A program made the position numbers and the translations under genes. Of a DNA stretch of 6,065 nucleotides, positions 1-6,065 are shown piece after piece. Numbering within the stretch: position 1 is the first letter of the stretch; each line of letters starts with the position of its first letter. This stretch comes from Chitinophagaceae bacterium UBA3430. GTDB lineage: Bacteria; Bacteroidota; Bacteroidia; Chitinophagales; Chitinophagaceae. Where the stretch lies: NCBI GenBank assembly GCA_002378975.1, contig DFST01000091.1, forward strand, positions 2,116-8,180, in the 5' to 3' direction. The notes under the pieces were generated by a model. The model was not told the origin of the DNA. It saw only the letters and a program-made list of their open reading frames with translations, and did not search any database.

Positions 1-273
1 GTATCCAATCAGGTAGTCTGTAATGAATACAACACCGCCTCCATAACATTTGGTACAAACAATACGGGTGGAATCACCAATTACAGCTGGACGAACAATA
101 CGCCGTCGATTGGACTGGCGGCAAGCGGAACGGGTAATATTGCTGCGTTTGCTGCAGTCAACACCGGTACTTCGCCGGTGACGGCTACGATCACGGTTAC
201 TCCGCAGTATACCAATGGAGGTGTTACTTGCAGCGGCACGCCAAAAACATTTACGATCCGAGTTAACCCAAGC
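1..273 (+). repeat. PKD-like repeat, first copy in window (5'-truncated)
   Basis: These 91 residues align along their whole length with the five-copy array at 2149-3582. Shared landmarks are NQVVC near the start, YSWTNNTPSIGL, SGTGNI, a TATITVTP strand, GGVTC, and the closing KTFTIRVNPS. Only about four residues at the beginning (the QVNQ-type opening) are missing compared with a complete copy. Because it is separated from the other copies by about 1.9 kb of different modules, it is probably the last unit of a second array that extends upstream of the window. This copy keeps both cysteines of the repeat. Confidence 0.9.
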
Positions 274-3200
274 GCCAAGGCTCAAATCAATATCGATGAT
301 GTCATCGGATGCGCCCCCTATCGGATTCGGGACCACGTGACTTTAGTTCCGCACGTAACGGCCAATAGTCAGCCTGCTTTTGCCTGGTACGCAAATGGCG
401 TATTGATCGGAACGGGTGCTACGGTGCCCAACTATGTGATTACACAGCCAGGCGACACGGTGGTACTTAAGCTGGTGGCCAAAAGCCTCTATGGATGTAA
501 GGACGATTCGGTAAGTACTACGATTTACACGATCCAGGAGCCACGTCCTTCCTTTACGCTCAGTGCGGATACGGCCTGCGGACCGGCAACTATTTTGATA
601 CAGAACACAACCGTTCCGATCGGGGTTATTAATGGAAGTGCCTACTCTTGGAATTTCGGAAATGGTCAGGTCTCGTCGCTGGTCCAACCCGGATCGGTCA
701 CCTTCTTGGCGAATGATTTGCAACAGCGGGATACTACCTATTACATCACACTGACGGTCACAACGGCTTGCCAAACCCTGTCCGTACAGGATTCTGTGCT
801 CATACGGCCCAAGCCAAAGGCATTGTTCCAGCCCGATACCTCAGTGTATTGTTCCCCGGCAAACATGCGATTCCGTAATAACTCCAGAGGGGTCAATAAT
901 GCATTTGGTCCTTCCAATAAATATGTCTGGGATTGGGGGGATGGAAGAAGGGATACGGTTTACGATAATAGAACAATGACCCAGCTGTATACAACGGGTG
1001 TTCTGGATACGATCACCGTGAAGTTGTATGCATTCAATGAGTGTGGCGTAGACAGTTTCTCCGTTGATGTACTATTGTACCCGGCTACGATCACGCCCAG
1101 TTTGATTGTATTCGGACAGAACACCTTCGGATGTGCGCCAAGGCCGGTAACATTTGTGAACAATTCCGTAGGCGGTACGCTTTATACGATCGATTTTGGA
1201 GCAGGTACGCCTCCCTTTATCACCAATAATTCCAACGACACGATTAGCTATACGTATATCAATCCGGGAACCTATACGGTCAGTATGCGTGCACAAAATT
1301 CCTGTACGGATACGACGGTATATCAGACCATCGATATTTATCCCAATCCGGTTGCCGATTTCAATTTCAGTAGTGCCAATTACTGTGAGCGGGATACCGT
1401 TCGGATCACGAACCTGTCTACGCCCAGCGGAATTCAATACACCTGGAGCATGGGTGACGGTACGCTCTCTTTTTCCGGCGTAACCAATCCCAATTATTTG
1501 TATCAAAATCCGGGTACGTATACGGTCACGCTGATCGCCGCGAATACATTTGCTGCCGGAGCAACCTGTCGGGATACGGTCCAAAGGCAAGTCACTATTT
1601 TGCCTGTGCCTATTGCAGTATTTACGACCAATCTAAGCACCTACAATTGCGCGCCCTTCACCTTAACGGCCAACGCCACCCCGGTCAATTACAGCAGTGT
1701 GGAATGGTTCGTTCAAACGGCTGCCGGCATCACCTTATATGCTACCACCGGGTTCACGTTAAATCATACGCTGCTGACTGCGGGCAATTATCAGCTCAAG
1801 ATGATTGCGTACAACGCCAATGGATGTAAAGACTCCCTGACCACTCCGTTCACGGTCAGCGGCTCGCCGATCGTTTCGTATTCGGTGGCCGACACCGTCT
1901 ACTGCGGACTCAGTGCTACGGTCAACTTCACCAATACGACCACCAATGTGGGCAGTGGAACCCTGGCCTATCAGTGGTCTGTAAATGGTGTTGTCCTTTC
2001 CAATAGCGCTACCACATTTACACATACGTTCAGCATACCGGCCAACGCCACCGCACCAGTTGTTTTCAATGTACGTTTGGTTGCCACGGCTTCTGTAACC
2101 AGTTGTGCACCTGCTTACGAAAGAACCATCACCTTACTGCCCGCCGGCCAGGTGAATGTTCCGGCTAACCAGGTTGTTTGCGATGGAGGCGTAGTGCCTG
2201 CCACGGCCTTCATCACTCAAAACACCGGCGGTACTACTACCTATCAATGGACAAACGATACGCCGGCTATTGGATTACCGGCAAGTGGAACAGGAAACAT
2301 CAGCTCCTTTGCAGGGGTTAATGCCGGTCTTATTCCAATAACCGCTACGATCACGGTAACGCCGACTTTCTCATACGGCGGACGTTCCTGTCCGGGTACA
2401 CCGACAACCTATACCATTACCATCAATCCCGCTGCTCAAGTCAATCAGCCGGCCAATCTTACGGTTTGCAACGGTCAGTTGACATCGGTCAACTTTAGTA
2501 CCTCAACCATGGGTGGTGTTACCACCTATAGTTGGACCAATGACAATCCTTCTATCGGGGTATTGCCTTCCAATACCGGTAATATTCCGCTGTTTGCGGC
2601 TATAAACATCAGCAATTCGCCGGTAGTGGCCACCATTTCTGTTACTCCGTCCTATACCAGTGGCGGGGTCACTTGTACGGGTTCACCCAAGACCTTTACC
2701 ATTACCGTATTGCCCACGCCTCAGGTCGATCAGCCATCCAATCAAATCGTTTGTACCGGATCGAATGTTTCATTCGGATTCTCCTCGCCAACGACGGGCG
2801 GTATCGTTACTTATCGCTGGACCAACTCGAATACCGCAACAGGTCTTGCTACATCGGGTTTCGGAAGTTCAGTAAGCTTTATATCCACGAACAACACGAA
2901 CTCGCCGATTGTTTCAGTAGTGACGGTTACCCCAACCTTGACGGTGAGTGGCCGCTCTTGCGACGGTCCGGCTAAAACGTTCACCATAACGGTTAACCCA
3001 TCCGGGCAAGTTAACCAGCCTCCCAGTCAGGTAAAATGCAACGGCGATCTGGCTTTAGGAACGCGCTTTAGCACCCTGCTCACCGGTGGTACGGTTAGTT
3101 ATTCCTGGACGAACACCACACCCGCCATCGGTCTGGCTCCATTCGGTTCCGGCGATATCGATAGTTTCCGAGTTGTCAATACCGGCACAACCCCGCTGAT

Positions 3201-5733
3201 CGCCACCATCACCGTTACGCCAACCTTTACCAACGGAGGGGTGGCCTGTCAAGGACAGCCGAAGATCTTTACCATTACCGTTAACCCCAGCCCAACCGTA
3301 AATCCATTACCCAATCTGCAGTACTGTGATGGAAACAGGACCACTCCGATTAGTTTTACCTCACCGGCCTCCGGAGGTTCCATTACATACTCCTGGACGA
3401 ATTCCAATTCAGCGATTGGACTGCCCCTCTCCGGCGTCGGAACCATTCCTGCTTTCACGGCTAGTAATTCCACGGCTGTTCCAATTGTGGCGACGATTAC
3501 CGTGACGCCATCGTTTTCAAATGGCGGAATCAATTGCGGCGGCGTTCCCAGATCATTTACCATCACGGTATTGCCACTTCCGCAGACCCTGTTCCGGGTT
3601 ACTCCGGATTCAGCCTGCGCCCCCATGGTGGTCACCTTCTCTAATTTGACCCAATTCGCCGACACCTATCAATGGTTGGTGAATGGAGTGCCATTCAGCA
3701 CCGCGGTCACTCCGCCGCCGATGGTATTAACACAAGCCGGAACTACATATGTGTTCACCTTGGTTGCCGGCAATAGCCAAGGAGGTTGCGGCCCTACTTC
3801 CTTTAATTATACCGTAAAAACCTTGCCTACTCCACGGGCCCAGTTTTCTTTAAACGGAAGTCTTGCCGACACCTTATATGCCTGTAAGCAATTGACGGTT
3901 CAGGCCACGAATACTTCTTATTTGAATAATCCGGGCAATGTTGTCGGGCTCACCTACCAGTGGTATGTGAATGGCCAGCTGGTAACGACTGCATTAAATC
4001 CGCAGTTTCAGTTGCGCAATACCTCGTATACCCGCGATACATTGATAAAAGTCAAACTCGTTGCGGCTTCAAGTTCCGGATGTATAGACTCCGCCATGCG
4101 TTGGGTGCGGCTTTATCCGGAACCGCTGGCTTCTTTTGCCATTGTCGGAGGTGCTGCGAACTGCGCCAGACCAAGATCCGGCTTGGTGAAAACGGTTCAA
4201 AATCTATCTCAGGTGAAGCCACCGGCCGTGTTCACTTGGACGGTATTCAACCGAACCTCTCCGCTGCCGCAACAGCATGGGGTAATCATCAGCAATCCGG
4301 CAGCAGCGACCCCGACATTCACATTCCCGGATAACCTGAGTGCGGCTGATTCAACCTACGAAATTTACCTGCTGGTGAAATCTGCTGATGGGTGTACCAA
4401 GGATACCTCATTAACCCAAGTGGTCTATGCCCGTCCGATTGTCAATTTCAGGATGACTGATTCTGTTTCCTGTACAGGATCATTGAATGTCTCCTTCCTG
4501 GATCTGTCGGTATCGCCTACCAGTAGTATCACCACTCGATTGTGGAATTTTGACGACGGAACCGCTACCAGCACCTTGCCTGCGGTATCCCATATCTACA
4601 GCAATTATGGCGTATACAGACCCTGGTTATATGTATCCAATGCCCGGGGTTGTGTTTCTGATACGATGAGAAAACGGGTGGTTGTATTTGGTCCGCCGGT
4701 TGCTGATTTTACGGCAACAACGCCTGTTTGCCTGGGATCACCGGTCACCTTTGTCAATACCAGTCAATTGGGATGGGGCAGTACGCAATTCTCGCAGGTG
4801 CTCTGGGATTTTGGCGGAGGAGTGACCAGCACGGTTTTCAGCCCCACGCATATTTACACGGCTCCTGGCATTTATACCGTAACGCTTACCATACTCAGCG
4901 ACAGCAGTTGTGTGATCCGGAAAAAGTCAATGCAGATCACGGTGATTGGGAAGCCCAAAGCCGACTTTAGCTTCAATAGCCGATGTGTCGGTTCGACCGT
5001 ACAGTTCACCAATTTGTCGACGGCAGGATATGCAGATGGAGGTTTTAGTACGGCGCTATGGAATTTCGGGAACGGACTCCAATCCATCCAGTTGAACCCA
5101 ACCACGGTGTATAATACACCAGGCAGCTATCCGGTGCAATTAATCGTTGGTGGAGTTTCCTGTCCGCAATTAAGCGATACGATCGTCAAAACGCTTGTGG
5201 TCACGCGTGCGCGGCCGGACAGCATCTACCCGCTCATTTATGCCACTCGACTCAATCGCTTCACGATGCAGGCGCTCCCAGGCGGGGTCAGTTATCTTTG
5301 GACGCCACCCATTGGCTTGATCCAGCCGAACAGAAGGGTGACGGATGCGTATTATCTTTCTAACGATCCGTCCCGGATTGATTATACCATCACGATCAAA
5401 GATTCCAGCGGTTGCGTGAATCACGATAAGCAGGAGGTTTGGATTTTTGACAAACCGAATGTTTTTGCGCCGACTGCGTTCACCCCCAACCGAGACAACG
5501 TCAATGATGTCTTTATTCCGATCTACGTGAACATTGCTACGCTCCAAAGTTTCCGGATCTTCAGCCGCTGGGGCGTGAAGATCTTCGAGACCAATGACCT
5601 GAGAAAAGGCTGGGACGGCACCATCAACGGACAAACCGCACCGCTGGAGACGTACAGTTGGGTGGTAGAGTGTTTCGATGTCAACGGCAATAAATTGATC
5701 CGAAAAGGAATGGTCACCTTGCTTCGCTATTGA
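1..5733 (+). CDS. Giant multi-module PKD/Ig-like surface protein with T9SS type B sorting domain (5'-truncated)
   Basis: Frame 1 is open from the first base to TGA at 5731-5733, giving 1910 residues; the true start lies upstream. A GTG at 178 is internal, because the homologous repeat continues before it without interruption. Order by window residue: PKD-like repeat (1-91), seven PKD/Ig-like modules (92-716), five tandem PKD-like repeats (717-1194), three Ig/PKD-like modules (1195-1479), three PKD modules (1480-1739), a pre-terminal beta module (1740-1820) and a CHU_C-type C-terminal domain (1821-1910). PKD cores appear as WDWGDG, WNFGNG and WNFDDG variants. Known of the family: such C-terminal domains direct export through the Bacteroidota type IX system, and the products are typically adhesins or gliding-related filaments. 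Inferred: an extracellular rod-like protein, possibly adhesive. No catalytic motif, transmembrane segment or coiled coil is seen. Signal peptide, ligand and partners cannot be judged from this fragment. No gene symbol is justified. The class assignment is firm; the function is open. Confidence 0.95.
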   Translation, partial: VSNQVVCNEYNTASITFGTNNTGGITNYSWTNNTPSIGLAASGTGNIAAFAAVNTGTSPVTATITVTPQYTNGGVTCSGTPKTFTIRVNPSAKAQINIDDVIGCAPYRIRDHVTLVPHVTANSQPAFAWYANGVLIGTGATVPNYVITQPGDTVVLKLVAKSLYGCKDDSVSTTIYTIQEPRPSFTLSADTACGPATILIQNTTVPIGVINGSAYSWNFGNGQVSSLVQPGSVTFLANDLQQRDTTYYITLTVTTACQTLSVQDSVLIRPKPKALFQPDTSVYCSPANMRFRNNSRGVNNAFGPSNKYVWDWGDGRRDTVYDNRTMTQLYTTGVLDTITVKLYAFNECGVDSFSVDVLLYPATITPSLIVFGQNTFGCAPRPVTFVNNSVGGTLYTIDFGAGTPPFITNNSNDTISYTYINPGTYTVSMRAQNSCTDTTVYQTIDIYPNPVADFNFSSANYCERDTVRITNLSTPSGIQYTWSMGDGTLSFSGVTNPNYLYQNPGTYTVTLIAANTFAAGATCRDTVQRQVTILPVPIAVFTTNLSTYNCAPFTLTANATPVNYSSVEWFVQTAAGITLYATTGFTLNHTLLTAGNYQLKMIAYNANGCKDSLTTPFTVSGSPIVSYSVADTVYCGLSATVNFTNTTTNVGSGTLAYQWSVNGVVLSNSATTFTHTFSIPANATAPVVFNVRLVATASVTSCAPAYERTITLLPAGQVNVPANQVVCDGGVVPATAFITQNTGGTTTYQWTNDTPAIGLPASGTGNISSFAGVNAGLIPITATITVTPTFSYGGRSCPGTPTTYTITINPAAQVNQPANLTVCNGQLTSVNFSTSTMGGVTTYSWTNDNPSIGVLPSNTGNIPLFAAINISNSPVVATISVTPSYTSGGVTCTGSPKTFTITVLPTPQVDQPSNQIVCTGSNVSFGFSSPTTGGIVTYRWTNSNTATGLATSGFGSSVSFISTNNTNSPIVSVVTVTPTLTVSGRSCDGPAKTFTITVNPSGQVNQPPSQVKCNGDLALGTRFSTLLTGGTVSYSWTNTTPAIGLAPFGSGDIDSFRVVNTGTTPLIATITVTPTFTNGGVACQGQPKIFTITVNPSPTVNPLPNLQYCDGNRTTPISFTSPASGGSITYSWTNSNSAIGLPLSGVGTIPAFTASNSTAVPIVATITVTPSFSNGGINCGGVPRSFTITVLPLPQTLFRVTPDSACAPMVVTFSNLTQFADTYQWLVNGVPFSTAVTPPPMVLTQAGTTYVFTLVAGNSQGGCGPTSFNYTVKTLPTPRAQFSLNGSLADTLYACKQLTVQATNTSYLNNPGNVVGLTYQWYVNGQLVTTALNPQFQLRNTSYTRDTLIKVKLVAASSSGCIDSAMRWVRLYPEPLASFAIVGGAANCARPRSGLVKTVQNLSQVKPPAVFTWTVFNRTSPLPQQHGVIISNPAAATPTFTFPDNLSAADSTYEIYLLVKSADGCTKDTSLTQVVYARPIVNFRMTDSVSCTGSLNVSFLDLSVSPTSSITTRLWNFDDGTATSTLPAVSHIYSNYGVYRPWLYVSNARGCVSDTMRKRVVVFGPPVADFTATTPVCLGSPVTFVNTSQLGWGSTQFSQVLWDFGGGVTSTVFSPTHIYTAPGIYTVTLTILSDSSCVIRKKSMQITVIGKPKADFSFNSRCVGSTVQFTNLSTAGYADGGFSTALWNFGNGLQSIQLNPTTVYNTPGSYPVQLIVGGVSCPQLSDTIVKTLVVTRARPDSIYPLIYATRLNRFTMQALPGGVSYLWTPPIGLIQPNRRVTDAYYLSNDPSRIDYTITIKDSSGCVNHDKQEVWIFDKPNVFAPTAFTPNRDNVNDVFIPIYVNIATLQSFRIFSRWGVKIFETNDLRKGWDGTINGQTAPLETYSWVVECFDVNGNKLIRKGMVTLLRY
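274..2148 (+). other. Seven consecutive PKD/Ig-like modules within the giant protein
   Basis: Approximate boundaries, set at proline-rich linkers such as YPNP, RPKP and LPVP, are 274-543, 544-816, 817-1092, 1093-1350, 1351-1611, 1612-1869 and 1870-2148, each 86-93 residues. Modules 2 to 5 carry PKD-type cores: WNFGNG, WDWGDG, IDFGAG and WSMGDG, with PGTYTV strands in modules 4 and 5. Modules 1, 6 and 7 lack the glycine-aspartate core and have WYANG, WFVQT or WSVNG at the equivalent place. Each module has one cysteine near its start and one near its end. They are probably beta-sandwich spacer domains; ligand binding cannot be read from the sequence. Exact borders are uncertain by several residues. 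Confidence 0.8.
2149..3582 (+). repeat. Array of five tandem PKD-like repeats (95-96 aa each)
   Basis: Five head-to-tail protein repeats start at 2149, 2437, 2722, 3007 and 3295, with lengths of 96, 95, 95, 96 and 96 residues. The shared pattern is an opening QVNQP, then a VCxG, a GG before a strand with YxWTN, a GLxxSGxG segment, a TITVTP strand, a GG(V/R)xC, and a closing TFTITVNP linker. The repeats match the unit truncated at the window start. DNA copies have drifted clearly, so the array is old rather than a recent slippage product, although short identical stretches remain. The type resembles the PKD-like domains found in long Bacteroidota surface proteins. The likely role is a regular spacer or stalk. 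The third copy (2722-3006) is the most divergent. Confidence 0.92.
3583..4437 (+). other. Three Ig/PKD-like modules of the W-x-V-N-G type
   Basis: Modules lie at about 3583-3834, 3835-4125 and 4126-4437. The first two share YQW(L/Y)VNG followed about 40 residues later by a VAGNSQGGC or VAASSSGC strand. The third is longer, about 104 residues, with a WTVFN core and a VKSADGC strand. None has the PKD glycine-aspartate core. Each retains an early cysteine (ACAP, ACKQ, NCAR) and a late one in a GC motif. They resemble module 7 of the upstream block more than the canonical PKD modules. Beta-sandwich fold is inferred from spacing and motif pattern only. Confidence 0.7.
4438..5217 (+). other. Three PKD modules near the C-terminus
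   Basis: Modules at about 4438-4698, 4699-4956 and 4957-5217 (87, 86 and 87 residues) begin with VNF, VADF and KADF and hold the cores WNFDDG, WDFGGG and WNFGNG. These are followed by a histidine- or valine-tyrosine turn (SHIY, THIY, TTVY) and a PGxY strand in the second and third. This is the most canonical PKD stretch of the protein. PKD domains are known as beta-sandwich folds that act as spacers or bind carbohydrate or protein; which applies here cannot be read from sequence. Two cysteines per module are retained. Confidence 0.85.
5218..5460 (+). other. Pre-terminal beta-rich module preceding the sorting domain
   Basis: These 81 residues contain SYLWTPPIGL, a later DYTITIKDSSGC strand and a VWIFDKPN linker into the C-terminal domain. 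A W-x-P segment followed by a YTITVxDxxGC strand is a common arrangement directly before CHU_C-type domains in Bacteroidota surface proteins. Unlike all preceding modules it has a single cysteine. It probably forms a small Ig-like fold that leads into the sorting signal. Confidence 0.7.
5461..5730 (+). other. T9SS type B sorting domain (CHU_C / gliding motility-associated C-terminal domain)
   Basis: The last 90 residues carry the family landmarks in order: AFTPNRDNVNDVF (from 5476), a FRIFSRWG strand (5551-5574), a VKIFET strand, GWDG (5608-5619), a TYSWVV strand and a terminal KGMVTLLRY ending two bases before the stop codon's final base region at 5730. Length and order match the family. Known role: recognition by the type IX secretion machinery and export across the outer membrane, with type B substrates depending on dedicated partner proteins in studied species. 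One deviation is seen: the usual TPNGDG motif reads TPNRDN. The domain ends exactly at the stop codon, so the C-terminus looks intact. Confidence 0.93.
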
Positions 5734-5852
5734 GGGGTTGGAACGATTGCCGGATGGGGCAGCGGCGTTCAAGCTGAAGCGAGAAGGGGGGCTATGTAGA
5801 CCGGTAAGTTGTGGAACTTCCTGCCGAGGCTCAGACTCGCGCCCATAAAAAA
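5734..5852. other. Convergent intergenic region after the giant gene
   Basis: These 119 bases between the stop codon and the terminator hairpin show no convincing ORF, RNA gene or promoter. Only weak inverted repeats occur: AAGTT/AACTT around 5803-5816 and CGAG/CTCG around 5826-5839. It is best read as the 3' untranslated part of the large gene's transcript. Confidence 0.6.
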
Positions 5853-5873
5853 AGCCCGTGCATTGCACAGGCT
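5853..5873 (-). terminator. Intrinsic terminator of the tRNA-Ser transcript, possibly bidirectional
   Basis: An inverted repeat pairs 5853-5861 with 5865-5873 around a three-base loop at 5862-5864. Read on the - strand it is AGCCTGTGC, loop AAT, GCACGGGCT: nine continuous pairs including one G-U, followed immediately by seven T residues (complement of 5847-5853, the first of which is shared with the stem). This lies 11 bases past the tRNA 3' end. Read on the + strand the same position becomes a C-A mismatch and two G residues intervene before the six-T run at 5876-5881, so it should be weaker for the large gene, although still plausible. Confidence 0.85.
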
Positions 5874-5883
5874 GGTTTTTTAG

Positions 5884-5970
5884 CGGAGACTGAGGGATTC
5901 GAACCCTCGAAACAGTTTCCCGTTTACACGCTTTCCAAGCGTGCTCCTTCAGCCACTCGGACAAGTCTCC
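5884..5970 (-). tRNA. tRNA-Ser (anticodon GGA)
   Basis: The 87-base gene folds completely on the - strand. The acceptor stem is GGAGACT (5970-5964) with AGTCTCC (5891-5885), and G is the discriminator base at 5884. The D stem is TCC/GGA. The anticodon stem is CACGC/GCGTG with loop TTGGAAA and anticodon GGA at 5936-5934, reading UCC and UCU. The long variable arm is AAACGG/CTGTTT closed by a GAAA tetraloop (5925-5910), the hallmark of class II serine tRNAs. The T arm is GAGGG/CCCTC with TTCGAAT. The 3' CCA is not encoded, since GCTA follows, so CCA must be added after transcription. It stands alone, convergent with the large gene. Confidence 0.98.
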
Positions 5971-6065
5971 GTTCCAAGCCTCCCTTTCGGTTGGCAGGGC
6001 CGCGAAAATACGAAAAAAGGCAAGATGGAAGAAGGGAGATAGGAGTTTGTTTCAAGCCTCAACAT
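5971..6065. other. Upstream region of tRNA-Ser to the window end
   Basis: Apart from the possible promoter element at 6003-6010, these 95 bases hold no recognisable gene on either strand. The part next to the tRNA (5971-6002) is GC-rich and would be the 5' leader removed from the tRNA precursor by RNase P. The part beyond the promoter is purine-rich on the + strand. Confidence 0.5.
6003..6010 (-). promoter_or_regulatory. Possible Bacteroidota-type -7 element for the tRNA-Ser gene
   Basis: On the - strand, 6010 down to 6003 reads TATTTTCG, one mismatch from the TAnnTTTG consensus used by the primary sigma factor of Bacteroidota. It sits 32 bases before the tRNA 5' end, which would leave a leader of roughly 25 bases. 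No convincing -33 TTTG element is found at the usual spacing, although the upstream stretch is T- and C-rich on this strand. Position supports the call; the missing upstream box keeps it tentative. Confidence 0.45.

Noticed and set aside
178..180. GTG as a possible start codon of the large gene
   Set aside because: The same repeat continues in frame upstream to base 1 with all its landmarks (VVC, YSWTN, SGTGNI), so this GTG is an internal valine codon.
343..1590. Antisense open frames of 143 and 172 codons opposite the large gene
   Set aside because: They lie wholly inside a frame with clear domain homology, show no recognisable motif, and are rich in R, I and G as expected for the complement of Thr-, Asn- and Pro-rich coding sequence.
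2149..3582. The regular ~288-base periodicity as a possible CRISPR or DNA-level satellite
   Set aside because: The period is a multiple of three, the repeat is protein-coding throughout, and the DNA copies are diverged while the protein pattern is kept, which points to selection on the protein.
5170..5964. A 264-codon open frame on the - strand beginning inside the tRNA gene (MSEWLKEHAWKAC...)
   Set aside because: Its first residues are the translation of tRNA-Ser itself, a familiar artefact in bacterial annotations, and the rest reads through the terminator and then antisense to the sorting domain of the large gene.
5933..5979. The octamer TTCCAAGC occurs in the anticodon region (5933-5940) and again just upstream of the tRNA (5972-5979)
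   Set aside because: The copies are direct, so they do not pair with each other, and eight bases is within chance expectation; no att-site or integrase gene is present to suggest an insertion at the tRNA.
5974..6060. Short direct repeat CAAGCCTC at 5975-5982 and 6053-6060
   Set aside because: Eight bases, no associated mobile element and no periodicity; likely chance.

Overview
The window is dominated by the 3' end of one very large gene on the + strand. The reading frame is open from base 1 to a TGA at 5731-5733, giving 1910 codons with no start in view. It is followed by a short convergent intergenic stretch and a single tRNA-Ser(GGA) gene on the - strand. The C-terminus of the large protein is a recognisable type B sorting domain of the type IX secretion system (CHU_C / 'gliding motility-associated C-terminal domain'). 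That system is confined to Bacteroidota. The PKD-like repeats of the 'QVNQPAN..VCNG' kind and a TATTTTCG promoter-like motif upstream of the tRNA fit the same phylum. The repeat style recalls Chitinophagales-like lineages, but this is an inference and not proven by the window.

Layout. Bases 1-273: the end of one PKD-like repeat, probably the tail of an array lying upstream. Bases 274-2148: seven divergent PKD/Ig-like modules. Bases 2149-3582: five head-to-tail PKD-like repeats of 95-96 residues. Bases 3583-4437: three further Ig/PKD-like modules. Bases 4438-5217: three PKD modules. Bases 5218-5460: a short beta-rich pre-terminal module. Bases 5461-5730: the secretion signal domain. Bases 5734-5852: non-coding. 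Bases 5853-5881: a hairpin terminator between the convergent units. Bases 5884-5970: tRNA-Ser. Bases 5971-6065: the tRNA's upstream region.

How it fits together. The large product is most simply read as an exported, surface-attached or released filamentous protein: a long rod of beta-sandwich modules delivered across the outer membrane by its C-terminal domain. No enzymatic domain is visible in the window, and the N-terminus, which should hold the signal peptide and possibly a functional head, lies outside it. The tRNA is an unrelated housekeeping gene that shares the terminator region. The most distinctive sequence-level pattern is that all 19 modules before the last two domains carry exactly two cysteines each. 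I see no evidence of a new multi-gene system here.
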